Positions 1 through 7,072 of a stretch of 8,729 nt of DNA are shown here, in pieces. Position 1 is the first letter of the stretch. Each line of letters begins with the position of its first letter. Location of the stretch: assembly GCA_002730795.1 (NCBI GenBank), contig PCAX01000018.1, positions 1-8,729 on the forward strand, in the 5' to 3' direction. This DNA comes from Chloroflexota bacterium (GTDB lineage: Bacteria > Chloroflexota > Dehalococcoidia > Lucifugimonadales > Lucifugimonadaceae). Made by a program: the position numbers and the translations under genes. The notes under the pieces are model-generated. The model saw only the letters and a program-made list of their open reading frames with translations. It was not told the origin of the DNA and made no database searches.

Positions 1-1039
1 TCGCGATTTTCGCCATCGCTTTTACTGTTTTAACCGGATTTTTCCCAATGCTAGTTTCTCCGGACAACATCAATGCGTCTGTGCCATCCAATACGGCGTT
101 ATGAACATCAGTCACCTCAGCTCGTGTCGGGTTTGGATTTTGTATCATAGAGTCCATCATTTGCGTTGCCGTAATTACTGGTTTCCCAAATCGATTAGCG
201 AGATCAATGATCTTTTTTTGTACGCTGGGTACTTTTTGAAATGGTATTTCCACGCCAAGATCCCCTCTAGCAACCATTACCGCATCACTATTCAATAAAA
301 TCTCTTTTAGATTGTCTACTGCTTCTCTTATCTCTATTTTCGCAACCAACCTGACTTCGTTAACTTTCGAACCAAGTTTTTTTTTGACGTCGATTAAATC
401 TTTTGAGTTTCTGATATATGATAACCCTACAAAATCGACATCCGAAGACTTAACAAATTCAATTGCTTTAATCGTTTCTGGGGAAAAATAATCAACCCTC
501 GATGTATGACCGGGGGAAGTAATAGATTTGTTAGACTTGATTAATCCGCCAGATGTGACCTTGCATCTTACATTATCACCATCGATTTCAATAACCCTCA
601 TTTCGATAGAGCCGTCATCAATGAGTATTTTGGCTCCTTTACGTATATCGCGACTAAAACCGTCGGGCCATATATTAACGGTTGGTATATTGGCATCAAT
701 AAAATCCGATGAAAAAATAAAATCATTTCCAGTGGGTACAGTTATTGCTTTTTGTTTGAAATCACCTATTCTGTATTTTGGGCCAGGCAAATCAGCTAGA
801 ATTCCGATAGGAACATCGAGTTCTTTGGCGGCTAATCTACAATTGGCTATAAGTGATAAATGTTCTTTTTCTGATCCATGGGAAAGATTCAGCCGAGCTA
901 CAGACATTCCGGATCTAATCAACCGTTTAATTTTTTCGACAGTCGCAGTGGCAGGTCCCAGAGTGCACACGATTTTGGTGCGAGGCCTGGCTTTTAGGAA
1001 TGGTGGTATTTTATAAATTTGTGTATTCTCGCTAGTCAA
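1..1039 (-). CDS. pyk: Pyruvate kinase, N-terminal part (runs off the left edge)
   Basis: Pyruvate kinase transfers phosphate from phosphoenolpyruvate to ADP in the last step of glycolysis, in the cytoplasm. Reading the reverse complement from a TTG at 1039 gives about 346 residues without a stop. They include TKIVCTLGPAT (21-31), the substrate-loop region RSGMSVARLNLSHGS (42-56), DLPGPK (83-88), a B-domain ILIDDGS (138-144), the catalytic lysine in VAKIE (232-236), VARGDLGVEIP (256-266) and TATQMMDSM (290-298), then a stretch ending MLSGETSIGKNP. The A and B domains are therefore complete, and the C-terminal allosteric domain lies beyond the window. The TTG start is chosen because no ATG or GTG lies between it and the upstream in-frame stop TGA; no Shine-Dalgarno is visible before it. 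The gene is divergent from the zinc-ribbon gene, with roughly 100 AT-rich bases between them. Identification is certain; only the exact start is open. Confidence 0.96.
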   Translation of the reverse strand, partial: MTSENTQIYKIPPFLKARPRTKIVCTLGPATATVEKIKRLIRSGMSVARLNLSHGSEKEHLSLIANCRLAAKELDVPIGILADLPGPKYRIGDFKQKAITVPTGNDFIFSSDFIDANIPTVNIWPDGFSRDIRKGAKILIDDGSIEMRVIEIDGDNVRCKVTSGGLIKSNKSITSPGHTSRVDYFSPETIKAIEFVKSSDVDFVGLSYIRNSKDLIDVKKKLGSKVNEVRLVAKIEIREAVDNLKEILLNSDAVMVARGDLGVEIPFQKVPSVQKKIIDLANRFGKPVITATQMMDSMIQNPNPTRAEVTDVHNAVLDGTDALMLSGETSIGKNPVKTVKAMAKIA

Positions 1040-1165
1040 ATTACTGTATAAAAATTTTAAACGTATGCTAGATGATTTGAATGATCAGCTCTAACATAAT
1101 AACATTTAGTGTAAGAGATTTATTTATCTAAAATATTGAATTGTTTTGCACGAAAGGCACTAATT

Positions 1166-1867
1166 TTGGACGATATTGCTAGAACATTGATGTCATTGCA
1201 AGATTTAGACCAAGTCCTAGCAAGACAAAAACACCAATATATTTCAATATCAAAAGAACTCGATCTACAAGGCGGTATTTCCATCATGAAGGAGAAAGTC
1301 GAAAAGGCTAGATTGATGGAACTTGAATCCAAAGTCGAGATTGCCAAAATTGAATCCGAGGTTTCTTCGCTCGAGTCTAAGTCATCTGAACTAGAGGAAA
1401 AACTTTATAGTGGAATCATAACCAACATACGTGAATTGACGGCTATTGAAACGGAATACGCACGGGTTAAACAATCGTTAGAGGAACTTAAAAAGAAAAT
1501 CGATTCGGCACGTTCTAAAATCGACGAGATTTCAAATAGATATGAAACTATGAATCAAAACCTCGTCCAAAAAAAAGATGCTTGGGAGAAGGTCAAAGGA
1601 AATCTAGTTCAAGAGAAATCCGTGTTAGGGAAAAAATACAATAAGCGGTTAAAAGAGAGAAATGTGTTTGCTGAATCGATCCCTGAAGACTTCATGAGAG
1701 ATTACATTAGGTTGTTTCGTTCGAATAGAGGAGTGGCTATTGTTAGGGTCACTAAGGGTATATGTCAGGGATGTTTAGTTAAATTACCAATAGGTGATTT
1801 AGAAAAAATGAAATTCGCAGATTCCCCTGTACTGTGTAACAGCGGTAGGCATTTTTTAACGGAGTAA
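1166..1867 (+). CDS. Coiled-coil protein with a C-terminal zinc-ribbon-like domain (zf-RING_7/CT398 type)
   Basis: The product is a long, highly charged coiled coil (about residues 15-180, rich in E, K, S and L heptads) followed by a short zinc-ribbon-like end. This is the layout of the bacterial C4-type zinc-ribbon family (CT398/CdsZ-like), whose cellular role is poorly defined outside chlamydiae. The N-terminal LQDLDQVLARQ matches the LQxLD opening usual in the family. The ribbon has a first CQGC pair (C200, C203 with this start) but only one cysteine (C224) in the second half: LCNSGRHFL where CxxCGR is expected, so one ligand is missing. The start is uncertain: TTG at 1166 is preferred because AAAGG lies 8 bases upstream and the N-terminal length fits the family; TTG at 1136 (243 aa) and ATG at 1190 (225 aa) are alternatives in the same frame. 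Only 3 bases separate it from the recombinase-like gene, so the two are probably co-translated. Confidence 0.85.
   Translation: MDDIARTLMSLQDLDQVLARQKHQYISISKELDLQGGISIMKEKVEKARLMELESKVEIAKIESEVSSLESKSSELEEKLYSGIITNIRELTAIETEYARVKQSLEELKKKIDSARSKIDEISNRYETMNQNLVQKKDAWEKVKGNLVQEKSVLGKKYNKRLKERNVFAESIPEDFMRDYIRLFRSNRGVAIVRVTKGICQGCLVKLPIGDLEKMKFADSPVLCNSGRHFLTE
1861..1864 (+). promoter_or_regulatory. Shine-Dalgarno of the recombinase-like gene
   Basis: GGAG lies 6 bases before the TTG at 1871 and overlaps the last sense codon of the upstream zinc-ribbon gene. It supports the TTG start and translational coupling of the two genes. Confidence 0.6.
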
Positions 1868-1870
1868 GAT

Positions 1871-3280
1871 TTGCGCGCAGTAGGATTTTTTTCAAATTCT
1901 CTAGAAACGCAAAACGTCAATTTAAATACGCCCAGTTGTGTTTCAACTGAATCTAAACAAAATCAGGTGTTTAGACACCAAATAGTTTCTTATTGCTACC
2001 AAAATAGACACACGCTTAATAAAGTGTTTGCACCGGAAACTGGTGTGGTAACAGAATCTCCAGAAGACTTGGCAAAACGATATGATAAATTGCTGGGATA
2101 TTTTAACAAGCCAAGTTCAAAAAAGTCATTAATTCTAATACCAAACTCGCGCCATCTAGCACATGATTTAGAAACATTTATTTATAGAATCATAAAACTT
2201 TACGAAAGCCGATTGAAAGTTGTATGTACTCAAGGTGATAAAACTGATCCTCTTCAGAATGCTGAAGCCAACTTAGCCCTCTTTGGAAGGGATGTAAATG
2301 GATTACGAGACACGAGATATTCTATGATTTTGAAAGCGTCCAAAGGTCTTGTTTTAGGTAAAACGCCATATGGATATGTTGCTTCCTGCAGCGGGCGATT
2401 AGTGATTCATGAGGAAGAAGCAGAAGTAATCCGTGAGATATTTTCATCCTACACATCATCTTCAAACGGTATGTCGATCGGTTTAGGGCTCAGAAAGATA
2501 GCGTTTAACCTCAACAATAGAGGTTTACGTACTAGAGCGGGGAAATTATGGCATCCAATAACAGTATCATCAATAATACGGAATACAGCTTATCTTGGAA
2601 ACTATACGCGCTACGGGGTAAAAATCATTGGTAATCATCAAGGAATTGTTGAAAAAAAAGTATTTGATTTAGCTCAAATTACACTGAATTCTCGGACCCC
2701 CGTTCGACCAAGAAATCCGGCACGAAAGTTTAATCTTAGTGGTATGTTGTACTGTAACCTGTGTCATTCTAAGTTACGAGGATTGACCCGCAGGAGTGAA
2801 TGGGTATCCAAAAACATTCGAAAATCAAAGGAATATAGATATTATGTATGCCCAAAAAGAAAAATCATAAGTGAAAAACAACAAAAATCAGATTTACGTC
2901 ATGTTCTTTGGTCGTCAGCAGATTTGGAAGAAACTGTCCTAAAAACTATCAGGGGATTATCCAAGAGACAAAAAAGGAAATTGAAGTTGCACAAAATCGA
3001 CCATAAAAAAACACTTATGGAATTAGAAAAATTTTTTATTAAGTCGCTCAGATTGGTTTCCGCAGGTTCCGGTAATGTGTTCGACTTGAAAGAACCTGTA
3101 GTAGATTTGATTAAATTTAGAGAAAGTCTTAATTCTCGACCATGGACAAAAGAACAAAGTGCAATTGAAGTACTTAATAGTATTTTTGAAAGAACAGACC
3201 AAGTTGCGATGCCTTATATAAGATTTCTTAATATTAAAGCAACGGTCTTCGATGAATATGTACATTTAAATTTCAACTAA
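1871..3280 (+). CDS. Large serine recombinase-like protein with a degenerate catalytic domain
   Basis: A 469-residue protein with the layout of a large serine recombinase. Residues 1-125 form a resolvase-like N-terminal domain. About 155-250 match the recombinase DNA-binding domain (GKTPYGY at 163-169, VIHEEEAEVIREIF at 178-191, LNNRGLRTRAGKLWHPITVS at 214-233, IIRNTAYLGNY at 235-245). A zinc ribbon follows (GMLYCNLC, C295/C298, then YYVC, C327), then a basic, possibly helical C-terminal region. The N-terminus MRAVGFFSNS lines up residue for residue with the MRxxGYxRxS start of resolvases, which supports the TTG start and places the nucleophile at S10. However, the arginine at position 8 is serine. 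The usual SGxxxRP region reads VTESPED. The usual DRLxR motif reads SRHLAHD (93-99), keeping only the first arginine. The fourth zinc ligand is also not a cysteine; H344 could substitute. Family membership is clear, but strand-exchange activity is doubtful. No attachment sites are seen. A domesticated DNA-binding protein is the simplest inference. Confidence 0.85.
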   Translation: MRAVGFFSNSLETQNVNLNTPSCVSTESKQNQVFRHQIVSYCYQNRHTLNKVFAPETGVVTESPEDLAKRYDKLLGYFNKPSSKKSLILIPNSRHLAHDLETFIYRIIKLYESRLKVVCTQGDKTDPLQNAEANLALFGRDVNGLRDTRYSMILKASKGLVLGKTPYGYVASCSGRLVIHEEEAEVIREIFSSYTSSSNGMSIGLGLRKIAFNLNNRGLRTRAGKLWHPITVSSIIRNTAYLGNYTRYGVKIIGNHQGIVEKKVFDLAQITLNSRTPVRPRNPARKFNLSGMLYCNLCHSKLRGLTRRSEWVSKNIRKSKEYRYYVCPKRKIISEKQQKSDLRHVLWSSADLEETVLKTIRGLSKRQKRKLKLHKIDHKKTLMELEKFFIKSLRLVSAGSGNVFDLKEPVVDLIKFRESLNSRPWTKEQSAIEVLNSIFERTDQVAMPYIRFLNIKATVFDEYVHLNFN

Positions 3281-3299
3281 CCTGAAACTGGTAAAGGTG

Positions 3300-3305
3300 T
3301 AGAAT
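3300..3305 (+). promoter_or_regulatory. Possible -10 element for rnpB
   Basis: TAGAAT lies 10 bases before the first base of the P1 helix, so transcription from it would start at about 3312, where a mature or near-mature 5' end is expected. No convincing -35 is found at 16-18 bases; TATAGT at 3307-3312 is an alternative. Read-through from the recombinase-like gene is also possible. Confidence 0.3.
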
Positions 3306-3315
3306 GTATAGTACA

Positions 3316-3675
3316 TATGAGATAGACGGTGGATCGCTGTACAATTTGTTGTATAGAGGAAAGTCCGAGCACCTCATTGGTCAGGATGCCTGTTAACGAC
3401 AGGGCGGGGTGACCCGACGGAAAGTGCAACAGAAAAAAAACCGCCGAAGTTTTTCGGTAAGGGTGAAAAGGTGCGGTAAGAGCGCACCGTTCGACTGGTA
3501 ACAGTTTGTAGCTATTGTAAACCCCATTCGGTGCAAGGCCAAATAGGGAAATAATGACCAGACCAGGGTAGTTTCCGGGTTGGCTGCTTGAACGCATCGG
3601 CGACGGTGCGTCTAGATGGATGATCTCACGCTCATGTTAATGAGATACAGAACTCGGCTTACAGTCTATCTCATA
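3316..3675 (+). ncRNA. rnpB: RNase P RNA, bacterial type A
   Basis: This is the catalytic RNA of RNase P, which trims the 5' leader from precursor tRNAs. The ends are set by a perfect 12-bp P1 helix, TATGAGATAGAC (3316-3327) pairing with GTCTATCTCATA (3664-3675), giving about 360 nt, typical of the type. Conserved core elements appear in the right order: GAGGAAAGTCCGAGC (3356-3370, 5' strand of P4), GACGGAAAGTGCAACAGAAA (3416-3435), GGTAAGGGTGAAAAGGTGCG (from 3456) with its hairpin partner, CGGTGCAAGGCCAAATAGGG (the GCAAGGCCAAATAGGG core of P10-P11), and ACAGAACTCGGCTTAC near the 3' end (3' strand of P4). The gene starts about 35 bases after the recombinase-like stop codon and is in the same orientation. 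Nothing suggests disruption by integration. The protein partner gene rnpA is not in the window. Confidence 0.97.
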
Positions 3676-3692
3676 ATCATTTAGAATTTGCT

Positions 3693-3712
3693 GTATCCAA
3701 ATATTTGGATAC
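3693..3712. terminator. Palindromic hairpin between rnpB and the SDR gene, probably a bidirectional terminator
   Basis: GTATCCAAATATTTGGATAC is a perfect 20-base palindrome that folds as an 8-bp stem with an ATAT loop. It lies 17 bases after the rnpB P1 helix and 13 bases after the SDR stop codon on the opposite strand, where converging transcripts should end. The flanks are AT-rich, but neither side has a clean T run, so Rho-independent termination is plausible rather than certain. Confidence 0.5.
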
Positions 3713-3725
3713 TAGCATTTATTAT

Positions 3726-4487
3726 CTAAGAAGCCGACAATCCGCCGTCTATTGGTAAAGTGGTTCCTGTCAAGTACGTGGTATGGTCTGAAAGCAGCCA
3801 GGCAACGGTATCGGCTATCTCTTTTGGATCGGCATACCTACCCAATGGGATCCAGTTTTTTATGGTTTCCTTTTTTTGTTTGTTTGATTTATCTACCCTA
3901 TTCATCATTGGCGTCTCTACAGGGCCAGGAGCTATGGCATTGATCCGTATGTTACGTTTGGCATAATCAATTGACGCTGATTTTGTTAGTCCTAAAATGG
4001 CGTGTTTGGTTGCAGAATATACTGGATGTCTTGGATTTCCTTTCAAACCGTTAATTGATGAACAATTTACAATGCTGCCTTTATTTTGTTTTAACATCAA
4101 CTCTATTTCTTTTTTCATACAAATCCATGTTCCGTAAACATTTGTTTGCATCACTTCAAAAAAAACTTCATCTTCAAGTTCATGTACACTAGTTGGCCTC
4201 TCAATAAACCCCGAATTATTAAAGGCGCCATCCAATTTTTCGAAAGTTTTATCAATAGTGGTAAAAAGATTATTAACTTCAGCCTGAGATGTTACATCAG
4301 TTGGAATACATGTTGAAATTCTGCCGATTTTTTTTATTTCTTCACTTGTCCTTGTTAAATTAGCGATATTTCTACCTGCTAAAATGAGGTTAGCGCCATA
4401 TGAAGCGAGGGTTACAGATGTAATTCGTCCGATCCCCCCGCTTGCGCCAGTTACAAGAATATTTTTGTTTTCTAGTAGTTTGTCCAT
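3726..4487 (-). CDS. SDR-family NAD(P)-dependent oxidoreductase (classical short-chain dehydrogenase)
   Basis: A 253-residue classical short-chain dehydrogenase/reductase, a soluble Rossmann-fold enzyme that oxidises alcohols or reduces ketones with a nicotinamide cofactor. All family motifs are present: the cofactor loop TGASGGIG (13-20), D64 in the PTDV segment, NNSG (90-93, usually NNAG), the catalytic tetrad N116, S144, Y157 and K161 (YSATK), and the PGPVETPM segment (187-194) after the active site. The C-terminus GTTLPIDGGLSAS is typical of FabG-like members. The second beta strand ends AGRN (37-40), with no acidic residue at the usual NAD-selecting position and with R39, which favours NADP(H). 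The substrate cannot be read from the sequence. The ATG at 4487 has no Shine-Dalgarno. The gene is convergent with rnpB and divergent from the acetyltransferase unit, with less than 100 bases between the two starts. Confidence 0.93.
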   Translation of the reverse strand: MDKLLENKNILVTGASGGIGRITSVTLASYGANLILAGRNIANLTRTSEEIKKIGRISTCIPTDVTSQAEVNNLFTTIDKTFEKLDGAFNNSGFIERPTSVHELEDEVFFEVMQTNVYGTWICMKKEIELMLKQNKGSIVNCSSINGLKGNPRHPVYSATKHAILGLTKSASIDYAKRNIRINAIAPGPVETPMMNRVDKSNKQKKETIKNWIPLGRYADPKEIADTVAWLLSDHTTYLTGTTLPIDGGLSAS

Positions 4488-4533
4488 GTTGTATTAAAAA
4501 TGTTTTCTAAATCAGTATTACTATAGTTTTAGA

Positions 4534-4578
4534 ATACCGGAATTTTTGTTAAATCGTTCCAATCCGGTATGTTTTTTT
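4534..4578 (+). promoter_or_regulatory. Inverted repeat followed by seven T, upstream of the first acetyltransferase gene
   Basis: ATACCGG (4534-4540) and CCGGTAT (4564-4570) form a 7-bp inverted repeat with a 23-base spacer, and GTTTTTTT follows at once (4571-4578), three bases before the proposed TTG start at 4582. It could be an attenuator-like hairpin or an operator. Overlapping it, TTGTTA (4546-4551) and TATGTT (4568-4573) at 16-base spacing could be a weak promoter that would give a nearly leaderless message. The two readings exclude each other, and neither is proven. Confidence 0.3.
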
Positions 4579-4581
4579 AGT

Positions 4582-5793
4582 TTGATAAATATTAAAGCCA
4601 TAAATAAAAACAATTTTCTTGATTGGCGTAAGGCTGTAAGAAGAGGTTTTGGTGATGTCAGGGATTTTAAAGATATGGAAATTCTTCGCTTGGAGCGTGT
4701 AGAAATCAATAGATTAATCGCTGCCGTGGTTGATGAAACCAGTGGTATTGTAGGTACTGGCGGGATCGATTCATTCAATTTGACTATTCCAGGGTTTAAG
4801 TCAATTAAAATGGGAGGTATTGCCTATATGACCACCTCGCTAACGTATAGACGGAGAGGTATTTGGACAGAGTTAATGAACTATCTTCATGATGATGCCG
4901 TTAATCATGGAGAAATAATGACTGGATTATGGGCTTCTCAATCTAATTTGTACCGGCGATTTGGTTATGGCATTGGCACATTATGTGAGCGTTGGAATAT
5001 CAAATCCAGATTTACCTCTATAAAATTCCGTTCAGATCCTGATGTTTTTGTTGAATTTGTTGAACAATCAGATGCGCTTGAAATTTTCCCCTCAATTTAC
5101 GAATCCTTCCGGAAAAAAAATGTTGGTATGATCAATCGGTCCGAGGGTCGTTGGAGATATGAAATACATCAGGTAAAAAAAGGTCAAAATCCTGTTTTTT
5201 ACCTGTTGTCAAGCCGTAATGGTAAGCCCGATGGGTATCTGATTTATAAGACTGTGAGGTCCGGTGATATGGAAATGGGATCTATAGAAGTCATTGAAGA
5301 ATTATCCCTGTCAGTCGAATCAAGCTTGCACCTCTGGTCTTTGATAGTAGATTCTGATCTAATTAATAATATAGTAGCTGATAATCGCCCCCATCAAGAT
5401 CCCATTTTATGGTATTTCACCAACCCTAGAAGTGTTACTCGAGAAACAAAAGATGGTGTGTGGTACAAATTAATTAACGTGAAAAAATGCTTGGAAATGA
5501 GAGCTTACTCAACAGAGGATTCAAAAACTATAAAAGTTTTGGATCCAATGAACCTTGAAGATTTTAAAACTTTCAGAGTTGAATCAACAAATTTAGGGGC
5601 AAGCGTGTATCATTCAAATTCTGAACCAGACATAGAAATATATTATTCTGATTTGGCATCTGCATTCATGGGAGTAACTACTTTTTCGCTATTGAATCAA
5701 ACTGGGAGATTAAGAATAAAATCTAGTAGTGTTATAGAGCAGTTAGATATGATGTTCGGTACTAATAATGCTTGGTGTCCTCACTATTTTTAA
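4582..5793 (+). CDS. Eis-like GNAT N-acetyltransferase, first of a tandem pair
   Basis: A 403-residue three-domain acetyltransferase of the Eis family: an N-terminal GNAT domain, a second GNAT-like domain and a C-terminal SCP2-like domain. Relatives acetylate amines, including aminoglycosides and peptides, using acetyl-CoA; the substrate here is unknown. The acetyl-CoA pyrophosphate loop is YRRRGIWTELM (89-99). LYRRFGYG (123-130) carries Y124, the counterpart of the general-acid tyrosine of mycobacterial Eis (Y126). The protein ends AWCPHYF, placing F403 at the C-terminus, where the terminal carboxylate acts as base in Eis. The frame is open from an earlier TTG at 4546, but TTG at 4582 is preferred: it aligns MINIKAINKNNFLDW with the downstream paralogue's MVIYRPHTDLEFPEF without gaps and leaves the inverted repeat outside the gene. 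There is no Shine-Dalgarno. The stop is 12 bases before the next gene. Confidence 0.87.
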   Translation: MINIKAINKNNFLDWRKAVRRGFGDVRDFKDMEILRLERVEINRLIAAVVDETSGIVGTGGIDSFNLTIPGFKSIKMGGIAYMTTSLTYRRRGIWTELMNYLHDDAVNHGEIMTGLWASQSNLYRRFGYGIGTLCERWNIKSRFTSIKFRSDPDVFVEFVEQSDALEIFPSIYESFRKKNVGMINRSEGRWRYEIHQVKKGQNPVFYLLSSRNGKPDGYLIYKTVRSGDMEMGSIEVIEELSLSVESSLHLWSLIVDSDLINNIVADNRPHQDPILWYFTNPRSVTRETKDGVWYKLINVKKCLEMRAYSTEDSKTIKVLDPMNLEDFKTFRVESTNLGASVYHSNSEPDIEIYYSDLASAFMGVTTFSLLNQTGRLRIKSSSVIEQLDMMFGTNNAWCPHYF

Positions 5794-5805
5794 CCTGTAA
5801 AATGT

Positions 5806-7041
5806 ATGGTCATTTATCGCCCACATACTGATTTAGAATTTCCAGAATTTGTTTTGGCCGACTCTAGAGCATTTGGAGATTACGTTGATGCTGATGGCAG
5901 CATTTGGAGAGCTGATGGCCACTGTTCAACAACTATGGATTACCTCAAAAAGTCAAGACCAGCTGATAATTCGGTTGTTGCAATTGACGATGGAACTATT
6001 GTGGGGACATCGGCATGGATTAATTCTTCTATATCGTCACCTAATGGGTCACTCATAGAATGTGGTTTGGTTTGTTTTGTCTCAGTGGACGTCAATCATC
6101 GTAGACAGGGAATTTTAACTGAAATGATGAAACGTTTGCTGTTGAAATTGGACAAACAACCTGCTCCTTTGGTGGCACTTTGGGCTTCTGAATATAACAT
6201 ATATGGAAGATTTGGTTTTGGAGTAGCGACAGAAGAGGAACAGATTTCGTTTAATAGGCTACTTGTAAATTTGTCGGACTGTAATTATGTAGCCAAGGCA
6301 AATTTTCTCGACTCAGCCGAAGTTATGGATGTGGCGCAATCGTTGTGGGCAAATAACCAGTGTTTAAGACCGGGATTGCCTTCTTTGTCTGAAGGCATGT
6401 GGGGTTTGTATTTACACAAGTCTAATTTAAAAAAAAATAAATGGTCCCCGTCATTTTATATCAAAGCCGAAGACGAAATTGGTAAAACTGGATTGCTTGC
6501 CTATCGAACTTGTGAAGGGGAAACTAATTCCCTAATGATTGAATTATTGATGTCATCATCCCCTTCGACTGAACAAGCACTTTGGAAAGCTGTGTTGTCA
6601 ACAGACCTTTATGAAAATATCACAGTTAATCACGTTACAGTAGATTCTCCATTTTGGTGGATGGTCGATAATCCAAGGGAAATAACAAGGCAAAAAAACG
6701 ATGCACTGTGGTTACGTATAATTAATGTGGAGTCGTCACTTAGTTCCAGGCTTTATAAACATGACGGAGAATTGATAATTTTGGTAGAAGACAAGTTTCT
6801 TAGTAAATCCGGGATTTATAAATTGTCTGTTTCTAATGGAACGGGCAATGTTTCTAAAGTTAAAGGAAGACCAGATATTTCCATGGATATAAGTCATCTA
6901 TCTTCATTGTTTCTTGGGGGATTTAGTTTTTATGAACTATGGATTTCAAAAAAAATAACTGCTACGGATCCAGGCAAAATTAAACTTGCAGATTATATAT
7001 TTGGAGTTACTCTAAAACCTTGGTGTCCCTATGAATTTTAA
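5806..7041 (+). CDS. Eis-like GNAT N-acetyltransferase, second of a tandem pair
   Basis: A 411-residue paralogue of the preceding gene with the same three-domain plan. The acetyl-CoA loop is HRRQGILTEMM (98-108), and IYGRFGFG (132-139) is very close to the IYGRFGYG of mycobacterial Eis, with Y133 as the likely general acid. The middle domain retains the DSPFWWMVDNPRE-type segment shared with the first copy (DPILWYFTNPRS there). The end PWCPYEF again leaves a C-terminal phenylalanine carboxylate. The ATG at 5806 is 12 bases after the previous stop, without a Shine-Dalgarno, so translational coupling is likely. The two copies are strongly diverged, which indicates an old duplication or two acquisitions with different substrates rather than a recent copy. 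Assignment to the family is firm; the substrate is unknown. Confidence 0.9.
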   Translation: MVIYRPHTDLEFPEFVLADSRAFGDYVDADGSIWRADGHCSTTMDYLKKSRPADNSVVAIDDGTIVGTSAWINSSISSPNGSLIECGLVCFVSVDVNHRRQGILTEMMKRLLLKLDKQPAPLVALWASEYNIYGRFGFGVATEEEQISFNRLLVNLSDCNYVAKANFLDSAEVMDVAQSLWANNQCLRPGLPSLSEGMWGLYLHKSNLKKNKWSPSFYIKAEDEIGKTGLLAYRTCEGETNSLMIELLMSSSPSTEQALWKAVLSTDLYENITVNHVTVDSPFWWMVDNPREITRQKNDALWLRIINVESSLSSRLYKHDGELIILVEDKFLSKSGIYKLSVSNGTGNVSKVKGRPDISMDISHLSSLFLGGFSFYELWISKKITATDPGKIKLADYIFGVTLKPWCPYEF

Positions 7042-7072
7042 CGCACAAATCATGTTTTCAACGAATTAACGA

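Noticed and set aside
528..1016. 162-codon plus-strand open frame in the pyruvate kinase gene
   Set aside because: It is a shadow of the well-supported pyruvate kinase frame on the minus strand.
1040..1165. Divergent promoters between pyruvate kinase and the zinc-ribbon gene
   Set aside because: Promoters must exist here, but the AT-rich sequence offers many weak -10-like hexamers and no convincing -35/-10 pair, so none is called.
3277..3597. 106-codon open frame on the minus strand across rnpB
   Set aside because: It is antisense to a highly conserved structured RNA; the translation resembles no protein family I know.
1861..3700. Integration of a mobile element at rnpB by the recombinase
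   Set aside because: rnpB is intact at both ends, no duplicated rnpB segment or att-like direct repeat was found by eye, and the recombinase active site looks degraded.
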